A DNA stretch of 8,002 bases from Spirochaetaceae bacterium (GCA_016342385.1 JAEINM010000174.1:1-8002); one strand, 5' to 3'; shown: positions 1 to 7,492, counted from the first letter of the stretch. Numbers and translations are program-made. The notes: generated from the sequence alone by a model not told the origin.

Positions 1-18
1 TAGTAACACCAGAGACAT
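1..18 (-). CDS. Possible start of a further leftward gene downstream of dprA (partial)
   Basis: On the minus strand an ATG at 18-16 follows the dprA stop codon by 4 bases. It opens six codons (M-S-L-V-L-L) before the window ends. An AGGA-like sequence sits just upstream but is very close to the ATG, overlapping the end of dprA. Such tight spacing is typical of a co-transcribed next gene. Six residues are too few to identify a product, and this could equally be a chance ATG. Confidence 0.25.
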
Positions 19-22
19 TTTC

Positions 23-955
23 CTAAACATAGGGGAATATTAACTGATCTGATTCTCTATTACAATCGCTTATAATCTTATGAATATTTTTCATCAGCCC
101 GGCAAATTCTTCAGGATCTTTAAAAGTGTGCACCTTTTTATGATTGATAAGATATTGATTCCCTGCTGAGGATTCATCAAATGAGGGAGGAGAATATACC
201 AGTAGAGGGCGATTCTGCTGCAGGGCCGACAAAGCGGCATACATAGCCCCGCCATTTATCCGGGATTCCATTAGTACAACAAATTGGGCCAGACCGCTTT
301 GGAGGCGGTCTCTCCGGACAAAACGGAAAGTTTCCGGAGGAACACCGGGCCCATATTCCGAGACAATCGATCCTTTTAACGCTGTAATCTGATGGTAGAG
401 ACTCAGATTCTCTCGGGGGTATACCATATCGGGACCGCAGGGCATAACAGCAATAGTGTGACTTTTCTCTTTTACTGCGGACAAATGGGCCGCTCGGTCA
501 CAACCGGCGGCCAATCCGCTGATAATGATATAACCACATTGAACAAGGATCCTGCCCACAAGAGCTGTCTCTTTCAGCACTGAAACTGAGGCTGTCCGAC
601 TACCTATGAGGGCGGCTCTTTTCGGCCTGTTCAATAGTTCTAAATTTCCTCTCACATAGATCAGAGAGGGAAAGTCATTGATAAACAGGAGTGATTGAGG
701 ATAGAAATGATCTTTATAGGAGAGGATAGAGATATGACCGGATTCGGCCTTATGACTCTGAACCCTTGCTTTTCCTTCTGCCTCTCTTAAAGTACAATCA
801 TCGACATTCAGAGAAGGATAGAGGTGATTGATCAGAAAGAGGAGATCCCGATCCTTCCCGTAATGACCAATAATTTTTTTTGTCCGTTCATTCCCGATCG
901 AGGGAATATTCAATAAAATTTGTGATAATTCTCTGGTATTCAAAGTATACTCCAT
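23..955 (-). CDS. dprA: DprA/Smf family DNA-processing protein
   Basis: This 310-residue protein matches the DprA/Smf family, cytoplasmic proteins that bind incoming single-stranded DNA and load RecA during transformation. An N-terminal helix-hairpin-helix/SAM-like segment (about residues 10-45, with NIPSIGNERTKKIIGHYG) precedes an extended Rossmann fold (about 80-275). Visible landmarks are GSR (118-120), SGLAAGCDRAAH (146-157), YPREN (179-183) and SE (199-200). The usual RNR is RDR here (215-217), and the usual SGS-x-x-TA reads NGGAMYAA (234-241), so this is a divergent member. No C-terminal winged-helix domain is present; some functional DprA proteins, such as the pneumococcal one, also lack it. 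The ATG at 955 is chosen over a TTG at 991 because GGTGA lies 7 bases upstream and the TTG would overlap the divergent neighbour. The family call is firm; whether it acts in competence is not shown. Confidence 0.88.
   Translation of the reverse strand: MEYTLNTRELSQILLNIPSIGNERTKKIIGHYGKDRDLLFLINHLYPSLNVDDCTLREAEGKARVQSHKAESGHISILSYKDHFYPQSLLFINDFPSLIYVRGNLELLNRPKRAALIGSRTASVSVLKETALVGRILVQCGYIIISGLAAGCDRAAHLSAVKEKSHTIAVMPCGPDMVYPRENLSLYHQITALKGSIVSEYGPGVPPETFRFVRRDRLQSGLAQFVVLMESRINGGAMYAALSALQQNRPLLVYSPPSFDESSAGNQYLINHKKVHTFKDPEEFAGLMKNIHKIISDCNRESDQLIFPYV
946..951 (+). promoter_or_regulatory. Candidate -10 element for the rightward envelope operon
   Basis: TATACT matches five of six bases of the sigma70 -10 consensus and would place a transcript start near 958, about 20 bases before the ATG at 977. 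No good -35 hexamer is seen at 16-18 bp upstream; TTGTGA at 920-925 is 20 bp away. The element lies inside the first codons of dprA on the other strand. Any promoter for the operon must overlap dprA, since only 21 bp separate the two starts. Confidence 0.25.
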
Positions 956-961
956 GATAAG

Positions 962-967
962 ATCACC
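962..967 (-). promoter_or_regulatory. Ribosome-binding site deciding the dprA start
   Basis: On the minus strand GGTGAT lies here, with its GGTGA core 7 bases before the ATG at 955. It supports that ATG over the upstream TTG at 991, which has no comparable site. It falls inside the 21-bp gap between the divergent start codons. Confidence 0.6.
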
Positions 968-976
968 AGAGAAAAT

Positions 977-2038
977 ATGATGTTGATTCAATTTAATTCT
1001 TATAAACGGTTTTTTTTACTTTTTTTATCACTGACTCTCTTCTTAAGCTGTAAAGCCGGAGACTATCAATTCTATCTGGGTACGGAAAATGATAAAGATC
1101 TTATAGCGCTTTTCAAGCTGCTGGAGAAGGCCGATTCCGAAGAAGAAGCACAGATGGAAATTCACTACACCATAATGAACAGAATCATTTCCCGATACAA
1201 AGCCGATGGTGAATCAGATAAAATGAATCTCTTTCTGACCGATTATATCAATTCACATGAAAATGATCCCTATATGGCCTATTACCTTCTAACAATAGCA
1301 GAGAACTATTTAAACGGCGGTGCCAGAGCTGTGGCAGAAACCTATTATAGGCGGATTCTCTACAATTACCCCGATCTGATAATAGGCGGCCATTCCATTC
1401 ACAAAATTATTCTTGAAGAATTGGCCTATTATTCAGAAGATTATGAAGAGAGGATTCACTCTTTTCTGAAGCTTATAAACCGTTTCCCCGGTCAACTGGA
1501 TATGGGACAGATTTATTACTATCTTGGAAAAAGCTATGGGGAACTGGGATTCTGGGATGAGGCGTTTATAGCTTATGAGAATTTTCTTCGATCCCCGGAA
1601 ACTGAAATAACCGGAGATCCCAATGCCAGAATACATCTGACGGATCTACTCCGTTTCCAGAGGTCTGATAAGTCCTGGACAAGAACCGATCTCGATCAGC
1701 TTGTCGTCAATATCAGATCATTAATCTATCAGAGAAACGGCACCAAACTAAAACGGTACCAGGCCGAGAAATTTTTCACTATGAGCTGGAGTCAGGATGA
1801 GACCGATCTATTCACTCATACAAAGTTGAATATCGCATCGTTTCTCAATCCCGGAGTACAGGTAAAAAGGGAACTGGACCCTATGTCTAATGACAGTGAA
1901 GCTTTTCTCCGGTCCTGGGGATGGTCTTACAGAATAAGGACCTGGTATCTTTATTTCAAGAAAATCGACTATCCGGCCGATCCGGAAATAAACGGGAGAT
2001 GGGAATGGGCAGGAATTTACATCGGCGATACCTTTTAG
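977..2038 (+). CDS. TPR-like predicted lipoprotein with Trp-rich C-terminal tail
   Basis: I do not recognise a named family. The 353-residue product begins with a basic stretch (YKR, 9-11), a hydrophobic core (12-23) and a spirochaete-style lipobox ending at Cys25 (LFLSC), so it is probably a membrane-anchored periplasmic lipoprotein. Helical segments resembling tetratricopeptide repeats are at about 98-133, 142-172 and 177-206; the last (YYYLGKSYGELGFWDEAFIAYENFL) fits the TPR pattern best. TPRs usually mediate protein-protein contacts. The C-terminal part (about 310-353) is rich in aromatics, with Trp at 314, 316, 323, 342 and 344. An ATG three bases downstream (980) is an equally possible start; only a weak AGAGA precedes both. 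It is the first gene of a rightward run, and its last 34 bases overlap the lytic transglycosylase gene, which suggests translational coupling and a shared envelope role. Confidence 0.8.
   Translation: MMLIQFNSYKRFFLLFLSLTLFLSCKAGDYQFYLGTENDKDLIALFKLLEKADSEEEAQMEIHYTIMNRIISRYKADGESDKMNLFLTDYINSHENDPYMAYYLLTIAENYLNGGARAVAETYYRRILYNYPDLIIGGHSIHKIILEELAYYSEDYEERIHSFLKLINRFPGQLDMGQIYYYLGKSYGELGFWDEAFIAYENFLRSPETEITGDPNARIHLTDLLRFQRSDKSWTRTDLDQLVVNIRSLIYQRNGTKLKRYQAEKFFTMSWSQDETDLFTHTKLNIASFLNPGVQVKRELDPMSNDSEAFLRSWGWSYRIRTWYLYFKKIDYPADPEINGRWEWAGIYIGDTF
1993..1997 (+). promoter_or_regulatory. Ribosome-binding site inside the preceding gene, setting the transglycosylase start
   Basis: GGGAG lies 7 bases before the ATG at 2005 and only 1 base before the ATG at 1999, so 2005 is the better start. 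The site is within the last codons of the upstream lipoprotein gene, so ribosomes finishing that gene pass over or stop near it. Confidence 0.6.
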
Positions 2039-3300
2039 TCGTCTTACTACTATCTCACTATATCTATGCTCAACCTCAACCGGTGAAACAGAATGTATTC
2101 CTCTCTGATGAATTCACACCTCAGCACATTGCACCGGGGAAAGACCTCAGAAGTGAAATACTCATAAGCTTCCCCTTCAGAATGAATGAAGAAATTGAAA
2201 AATTCATTATCACTTATACATCGGAAGAGAAACTGGCGTATATCCAGAGAGCCATTAACAGAGCCGCCCCTTTTCGCGCTCATATACAGCAGGTCTTAAA
2301 AGAGAAAAACCTTCCGAAAGAACTGATATATCTCCCCCTTGTGGAATCGGCCTACAGAGTTGATGCGGTTTCCCGCTCCGGTGCTGTGGGGATGTGGCAG
2401 TTTATGATGAACAGCATTGATCCCTATGATATAGAAGTCAATGAATGGCGCGATGACCGAAGGGATTTCTGGAGATCTACAGAGGGCGCTCTTGAAAAAC
2501 TAAAATACAATTATGAAAAAACCGGCAATTGGGATCTGGCTCTGGCTGCCTATAACTGCGGTTTAAACGGACTCAGACGAACCATTAGTTCAACTGGAAT
2601 CAATGACTACTGGCAACTGGCAGAAAAAAACCTTCTACCCTTCGAAACCACTAGATACCTGCCCAAATTCCTGGCTATTTCAATCATATGTTCCTATGGA
2701 GGACGCTATGGTCTGCAGTCGGGATGGAATGAAGACACCAGCTGGCATAGAATTGAACTGGAGAGATCTGTCGACCTGAAAATGATCGCATCAGAAATAG
2801 GAATTGACTATAATCTCTTATCTCTCGGTAATGCCGAACTGATTTATCATGTGACACCTCCGGCCGACTCGGGATATAAACTGAAGATTCCAAGCTCATT
2901 TGCCGATTCACTTAATAGGATACTTGAAGAATCTGACAGCGCTTTTATGGAGTTCTACAAATACAATATTAAAACCGGAGATACTCTTTCTGAAATAAGT
3001 GAGTATTACAGAGTCCCCTTAAGCCTGATCTATCGGTATAATGAGGGTATCTCACCGAGGTATTTGAGAACAGGGCAGACCGTTATAATCCCCGCCCTGT
3101 TTCAGGTGGAACCCTACCGCTCTAATGAGGATTTGAATATCAGCTTTGATAATACCTATATCGTGCAGAAAGGGGATTCTCTCTGGTCTATTTCGGGCAG
3201 ATATGAAATTACACCTGAATTACTGGCGTCCAGGAACAGGTTGTCTATTGATGGAACACTGAATATAGGAATGAAGCTGTCTGTACCTTATATACAATAA
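2005..3300 (+). CDS. MltD-like lytic transglycosylase with two LysM domains
   Basis: This 431-residue secreted enzyme is expected to cleave the MurNAc-GlcNAc bond of peptidoglycan, forming 1,6-anhydro-MurNAc. A signal peptide is visible: RR at 7-8, hydrophobic 9-21, likely cleavage after IYA22. The family-1 SLT/GH23 domain spans about 88-235. It has the catalytic Glu114 in LPLVESAYR, the GAVGMWQF motif (127-133), DDRRDFWRST (150-159) and the AAYN motif (181-184). Two LysM peptidoglycan-binding modules follow at about 318-363 (starting YKYNIKTGDTLSEIS) and 385-428 (YIVQKGDSLWSIS). This order matches MltD, but there is no lipobox cysteine, so it is probably soluble periplasmic rather than anchored. 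The start at 2005 is chosen for RBS spacing; an in-frame ATG at 1921 would put a long non-signal extension ahead of the signal peptide. It overlaps the upstream gene by 34 bp, and the next gene starts 13 bp downstream. Confidence 0.92.
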   Translation: MGRNLHRRYLLVVLLLSHYIYAQPQPVKQNVFLSDEFTPQHIAPGKDLRSEILISFPFRMNEEIEKFIITYTSEEKLAYIQRAINRAAPFRAHIQQVLKEKNLPKELIYLPLVESAYRVDAVSRSGAVGMWQFMMNSIDPYDIEVNEWRDDRRDFWRSTEGALEKLKYNYEKTGNWDLALAAYNCGLNGLRRTISSTGINDYWQLAEKNLLPFETTRYLPKFLAISIICSYGGRYGLQSGWNEDTSWHRIELERSVDLKMIASEIGIDYNLLSLGNAELIYHVTPPADSGYKLKIPSSFADSLNRILEESDSAFMEFYKYNIKTGDTLSEISEYYRVPLSLIYRYNEGISPRYLRTGQTVIIPALFQVEPYRSNEDLNISFDNTYIVQKGDSLWSISGRYEITPELLASRNRLSIDGTLNIGMKLSVPYIQ

Positions 3301-3313
3301 TGGGGAGTAGAAT

Positions 3314-4162
3314 ATGAACTTAAAATCGGGTTTATCCATAATTCTCTTACTTTCACTTTTCCAGTTTCTATTCTGCGATGACATAAATGTTACGGCTGAA
3401 AAAACAATAGACTGGGAACAGGGTAATGTAACGATAGATATTACCGCGTCTTCGGAAACAGCCTGGACGACCCCTTCAAGTCGATACAACATGGATAATC
3501 TTATCTCTAAAAGAGCACCTGTTCTTACGGCGGAAATTATCTCGGATATTCCACTGGATTCCCTGAATACAATAGGATCAGCCATCCGGAGCAACACCTC
3601 TCTCTATGGAGATCTGCTGAATCTGCCCGATCTGGTGGGTAAAACATTCAGCACGGCGACAGAGGATAGAAAATCTCTGACTGTCCGCTATAACATCCCC
3701 ATTTATCCTCATATCGCCCGGTTATTTATTGACCGGCAGGCGGCTGATCCTCTTACCATAGACCTCCGATACATAGCAACGGCTGATTTTACCGGGATTA
3801 TTATTTATGCAGGAGAAAAACTGCCCCTCCAGGGAACAAACAGGGAAATTTATATGAAACCCTCAATTTTCCCGAAATTATATGATGAAAATCTCACTAT
3901 TGTACTGGATATGAGCAAAGTGGAACCGGATTATCTTAAACAGTGGGGAACAGCGGGATTCACCATAGACGAAAAGAGAGAGTATTATGGCGATAGGGTC
4001 GGGGCTTTTCCTCTACGAACGATGGCAATATCTGTATTTGGTAAAAATGGGACCGATCTGATACTTCCATCAACAGCCGTGAGGAGAATTCTCAGCAGTG
4101 AACACAATAGACAGTTACTGATTGAAGGAAGAATCATGATAATCTACAGTGACCTGAATTAG
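3314..4162 (+). CDS. Exported protein of unknown function, LPP20/FlgT-like pattern
   Basis: The 282-residue product starts after a strong GGGGAG site (3302-3307, 6 bases before ATG). It has a hydrophobic export segment (7-20) ending in LFQFLFC21. That cysteine could be a lipidation site, but Phe at -1 is atypical, so signal peptidase I cleavage is also possible. The mature part is mostly predicted beta strand with mixed helices. The second half follows the layout I know from LPP20/FlgT-type envelope proteins. In order these are a GIIIYAGE strand (161-168), KPSIFPKLYDE (182-192), a DYLKQWGTAGF segment (206-216), NGTDLILPSTAVRRIL (245-260) and a closing LLIEGRIMIIYSDL (268-281). This is a recalled pattern match, not an alignment. 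Its place between a lytic transglycosylase and an SH3b lipoprotein suggests a periplasmic or outer-membrane role. The gene is certain; the family link is tentative. Confidence 0.75.
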   Translation: MNLKSGLSIILLLSLFQFLFCDDINVTAEKTIDWEQGNVTIDITASSETAWTTPSSRYNMDNLISKRAPVLTAEIISDIPLDSLNTIGSAIRSNTSLYGDLLNLPDLVGKTFSTATEDRKSLTVRYNIPIYPHIARLFIDRQAADPLTIDLRYIATADFTGIIIYAGEKLPLQGTNREIYMKPSIFPKLYDENLTIVLDMSKVEPDYLKQWGTAGFTIDEKREYYGDRVGAFPLRTMAISVFGKNGTDLILPSTAVRRILSSEHNRQLLIEGRIMIIYSDLN

Positions 4163-4204
4163 TCATTGCCTCCTTTCTCTATAAACGGTAAAATCGGTAG
4201 TATT

Positions 4205-5563
4205 ATGTCGAAAAAAATACTATTTATAACAACAGCCTTATTAATATTAATCACTTTTACCTCATGTAACAGAAAAATCGGATCCGGGGTCGTTCTCTGG
4301 GCGCCAGAAGAAAGTGCCATTGAAAGCGGAAGCCTGGTCAATATTTTTGAAGAATCTAAAATCCGCCACACCTTTACTGTTGCCCGGCCAGGCAGTAAAG
4401 AAAAAATGGAAATGGATACATGGAGGATTCTGTTCTTTGAAAAAGAACCGAGAGCAAGGGAATACTCCAAGGGCTATTCTCCCTATGTCAACAGTTTCGC
4501 CTACTCGGTAAAACAGGGACTTCCCATTAGAGAAGCCGAAACTTCCGAATCTGACCGGGTTTATAAGCTGCGGGAGGGTCAGGAGATAAAAGTAATCGGA
4601 CGGGCGGAGGAACCCGTCGAAATAGGCCGTTTTACAGGATACTGGTACCACGTGCTTACAGGAGACGGAGTATCGGGTTATGTTTTTGATTACTACCTGA
4701 CAGTTTTCAGCCTTAACGATACGGGAAGAGTCATAGAAAATGCGAAAGATACTAGAGACCCCTTACTGGATATATTCCTGAACAGCACCTGGCGGCCCTC
4801 CTACTACAATGATATGATCACCAAAAATATTATTGATCTCTCATCTTTCAAAGACAGTTATGCCCTAAGAATAGACCGGGAGAAAAAAGAGATAACTCTC
4901 CGTCTACATGATAAAAATATTACGGAATACTATACTGATATTACAGAATTCGGATCCAAGCGCTATGACTTTGAAGGAACGTCATTCAGAGTGACTCTGG
5001 TTTCAGAAAAAGTAGCTTCCATTCTCTACAAACACGATGGAAAAGATATTAATGAAGCCTTTGTCAGACTAGATGAAAATGTCAATGAAATTGTGTCCGC
5101 TGAACTGGCCAGAAGAAATGGTCTTCTTCAGGAGTTCATCGATCGTGGATCTGTTTTTAAAAGTGAGAATTATGGTTCTGTCAATATTATTGACGGAACA
5201 GGCCGTTTTATCTGGAATGATATAGAGAGACTCATAGATAGAAAAATCATATCACCTCAATCGGAACCTCTGGGGAAAATAGAATTCAATCACTTTCCCG
5301 ATACTCTGATTAAAAACATATATTCCGGAGTTATTACTTTTAATTTCCGCAATGGATCCCAGACGAATTTTCTCTACTCTTACACCAGGACCGGCGTTTC
5401 ATTTATCTTTGTTCCTCAAAGATATATAAAAAACCTCATTGTCACAACCGACCAGTTTTTCGATCCTATTCAGATTTATTTCGAGTTTGATCCTTCGACT
5501 CCTTCTACAGGTTCAGGGACCGGAGAATCAGAAATAGGTGATGAAACGGGAGAGGATAATTAG
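4205..5563 (+). CDS. SH3b-domain predicted lipoprotein
   Basis: This is a 452-residue predicted lipoprotein with KK at 3-4, hydrophobic core 5-18 and Cys21 in LITFTSC. A bacterial SH3 domain covers about 98-167: YSVKQGLPIRE, then LREGQEIKVIGR, then YWYHVLTGDGVSGYVFDYYL, the usual order of SH3b strands. Residues 24-97 (GSGVVLW through RILFFEKEP) may form a second, degenerate SH3-like unit. The remaining part (about 185-428) is mixed alpha/beta of no family I recognise. The tail (429-452) is Ser/Thr/Gly-rich then acidic, and looks disordered. SH3b domains often bind peptidoglycan or peptides, consistent with the neighbouring lytic transglycosylase. The ATG at 4205 is preferred over an upstream TTG at 4166 because it begins the signal peptide directly. 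The ribosome-binding site before it is weak (GGTAG at 4196-4200). ABC-F follows after 3 bp. Confidence 0.82.
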   Translation: MSKKILFITTALLILITFTSCNRKIGSGVVLWAPEESAIESGSLVNIFEESKIRHTFTVARPGSKEKMEMDTWRILFFEKEPRAREYSKGYSPYVNSFAYSVKQGLPIREAETSESDRVYKLREGQEIKVIGRAEEPVEIGRFTGYWYHVLTGDGVSGYVFDYYLTVFSLNDTGRVIENAKDTRDPLLDIFLNSTWRPSYYNDMITKNIIDLSSFKDSYALRIDREKKEITLRLHDKNITEYYTDITEFGSKRYDFEGTSFRVTLVSEKVASILYKHDGKDINEAFVRLDENVNEIVSAELARRNGLLQEFIDRGSVFKSENYGSVNIIDGTGRFIWNDIERLIDRKIISPQSEPLGKIEFNHFPDTLIKNIYSGVITFNFRNGSQTNFLYSYTRTGVSFIFVPQRYIKNLIVTTDQFFDPIQIYFEFDPSTPSTGSGTGESEIGDETGEDN

Positions 5564-5566
5564 GCA

Positions 5567-7492
5567 ATGTCCTTTGTACAGCTGAATAATATCTCACTGG
5601 CATTCGGAGATAGAGATATTCTGCAAAATATCAATTTCATGATCTCAAAAGGGAGCTGTATTGCTCTCTCTGGAGCCAATGGTTCGGGAAAGACCACTCT
5701 GATGAAGATTATCAGCGGGGAAAGCGAAGCGGATAGTGGAAATGTCATAAGTACTAAAGGATCGCGCATAGCCTACCTGCCCCAGTCGGGAATAGAACAC
5801 AAAGGTTCAACCCTCAGCGAGGAAGCCGAAAAGGCGTATTCATGGATAACCCGGACTCTCTTGGAGATCGACCAGCTCGGTAAAGAACTCGAGAGAAACA
5901 AAGAGGGTAAAAAAGCGGAGAATCTGCTTCTCAAACATCACGACCTGCAGGAGAAAGTTCTGGAGAGCGGTTATTATAACCGGACTGAACAGATCAGCAG
6001 GATTTTAAAAGGTCTGGGTTTCTCAGCTGAAGATATGGACAGGGAATGTTCACAATTCTCCGGTGGATGGCAGATGAGAATTGCCCTTGCCAAAGAACTT
6101 CTAAAAAATCCAGACATATTGCTTCTCGATGAACCGACCAATTATCTGGACCTGGAGGCACGAGACTGGCTAAAAGACTTCCTCTCTGCGTACAACGGGG
6201 GTATCCTTATTGTCTCTCATGACCGGTTCTTTCTCGATGCCGTAGTATCGGAAGTTGCCGAATTATTTATGGGAACTCTTAAAACCTATAAAGGGAATTA
6301 CAGTTCCTATGAAAAAAAGAGAAAAGAGGAACTGAAGACTCTCCTTGAACAGTATAAAAAGCAGCAGGAGGAGATTGCCAAACAGGAAGATTTTATCCGC
6401 CGGTTCCGATATAACGCTTCCAAAGCTTCTGCTGTGCAGTCAAGAGTTAAAGCTCTTGAGAAAATGGAAATCATTACTATTCCTGAAAATCTGAAAAAAA
6501 TACATTTCAATTTCCCTGCTCCGCCCCACTCGGGTAAAAAGATAATCACTCTGGAAGGGGTAAAAAAAACCTATGGCGACCGGGAGGTTCTCAAAGGAAT
6601 AGATCACCTGATTCACAAAGGTGATAAACTGGTCATCAGCGGACTCAACGGTACCGGAAAATCGACACTGCTGCGAATCCTTTCCGGAAAAGATACAGAT
6701 TTCGAAGGGACTATGACTTGGGGAACCGATGTGAAGATCGGATATTTTTCCCAGGATCAGGATGAGATTCTCGACAAAAGTAAAACCGTACTGGAAGAGC
6801 TGGAATCAGAAGCTCCCACAGAGATGATCCCCAGTCTCAGAGGGATGCTGGGAGCTTTTCTCTTTTCCGGGGATGATATATTTAAAAGTGTTTCTGTTAT
6901 AAGCGGAGGAGAAAAAAACAGGCTGGCTCTTCTCAAACTTCTCCTGCGGCCTGTCAATCTGCTCATACTCGATGAGCCGACAAACCACCTGGATATACAT
7001 TCTAAAGATGTACTTCTCGATGCCTTGAAAAACTATAAGGGCACAGTAGTTTTCGTCTCCCATGACCGCTATTTTATCGATCAACTGGCAGAGAATGTTC
7101 TTGAACTGACAGAAGATGGTCACCGGCTTTACCAGGGTAATTATGAATACTATCTCTGGAAAAAAGAGAGTGAAGAGGCTGATGAACCTGCTGACTCAAA
7201 TGAAGTTGAAGCTGATCAACCCAAATCGGGAAAACTCAGCCGCGAAGAGGAAAAAAAGCAGAAAGCACAGTTAAGGAAACTGAAAAAGGAAGAGGAAACT
7301 CTTTTAAACAGACTGGCTGAACTGGAAGAGGAACATGCCGAACTGACTGAACTGCTGGCATCACCGGAGGTCTATTCTGACGGAACCAGAGCAAAAGATG
7401 TCAGTAGGCAAATCAGAGACAATGAAAGAGAGCAGGAAGGTATCAGCGAAAAGTGGGAGAAGGTAGAAGAGGAACTGTCAGAGATAAGCTAA
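5567..7492 (+). CDS. ABC-F family ATPase (YdiF/YheS/Uup type)
   Basis: This 641-residue soluble protein has two ABC ATPase domains and no membrane segments, so it is a ribosome-associated ABC-F factor rather than a transporter. Domain 1 has Walker A GANGSGKTT (36-44), signature FSGGW (164-168), Walker B ILLLDEP (184-190) with Glu189, and His218. The charged interdomain linker (about 243-325), which in ABC-F proteins reaches the tRNA near the ribosomal P site, is of ordinary length. Domain 2 has GLNGTGKST (359-367), SGGEK (446-450), LLILDEP (465-471) with Glu470, and His499. An acidic linker (about 533-555) leads to a C-terminal coiled coil (558-641), as in Uup/YdiF/YheS. No EttA-type arm insertion is evident. 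All catalytic residues are intact. GGGAGAGGA lies 10 bases upstream, inside the previous gene. It is probably housekeeping; antibiotic resistance cannot be read from the sequence. Confidence 0.95.
   Translation: MSFVQLNNISLAFGDRDILQNINFMISKGSCIALSGANGSGKTTLMKIISGESEADSGNVISTKGSRIAYLPQSGIEHKGSTLSEEAEKAYSWITRTLLEIDQLGKELERNKEGKKAENLLLKHHDLQEKVLESGYYNRTEQISRILKGLGFSAEDMDRECSQFSGGWQMRIALAKELLKNPDILLLDEPTNYLDLEARDWLKDFLSAYNGGILIVSHDRFFLDAVVSEVAELFMGTLKTYKGNYSSYEKKRKEELKTLLEQYKKQQEEIAKQEDFIRRFRYNASKASAVQSRVKALEKMEIITIPENLKKIHFNFPAPPHSGKKIITLEGVKKTYGDREVLKGIDHLIHKGDKLVISGLNGTGKSTLLRILSGKDTDFEGTMTWGTDVKIGYFSQDQDEILDKSKTVLEELESEAPTEMIPSLRGMLGAFLFSGDDIFKSVSVISGGEKNRLALLKLLLRPVNLLILDEPTNHLDIHSKDVLLDALKNYKGTVVFVSHDRYFIDQLAENVLELTEDGHRLYQGNYEYYLWKKESEEADEPADSNEVEADQPKSGKLSREEEKKQKAQLRKLKKEEETLLNRLAELEEEHAELTELLASPEVYSDGTRAKDVSRQIRDNEREQEGISEKWEKVEEELSEIS

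Noticed and set aside
1433..1636. Open frame on the minus strand inside the TPR lipoprotein gene, and similar frames inside other genes (for example 3220-3597, 4262-4651, 6806-7123).
   Set aside because: They lie wholly or mostly within well-supported genes on the other strand, lack family motifs and have no good start sites.
1921..2004. Longer transglycosylase start at the ATG at 1921.
   Set aside because: It would put 28 polar residues ahead of a clear signal peptide, and it has no suitable ribosome-binding site; the ATG at 2005 does.
4163..4185. A strong Shine-Dalgarno-like AAAGGAGG on the minus strand just before an ATG, between the LPP20-like and SH3b genes.
   Set aside because: The frame it would serve stops after about 10 codons inside the end of the upstream gene, and no minus-strand promoter was seen. 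It is more likely a chance feature of CCTCC in the spacer.
5487..5563. Ser/Thr/Gly then acidic tail of the SH3b lipoprotein, considered as a coding repeat or a frameshifted end.
   Set aside because: The bases show no exact tandem repeat, and the frame runs cleanly to a stop 3 bp before the next gene, so a disordered tail is the simpler explanation.
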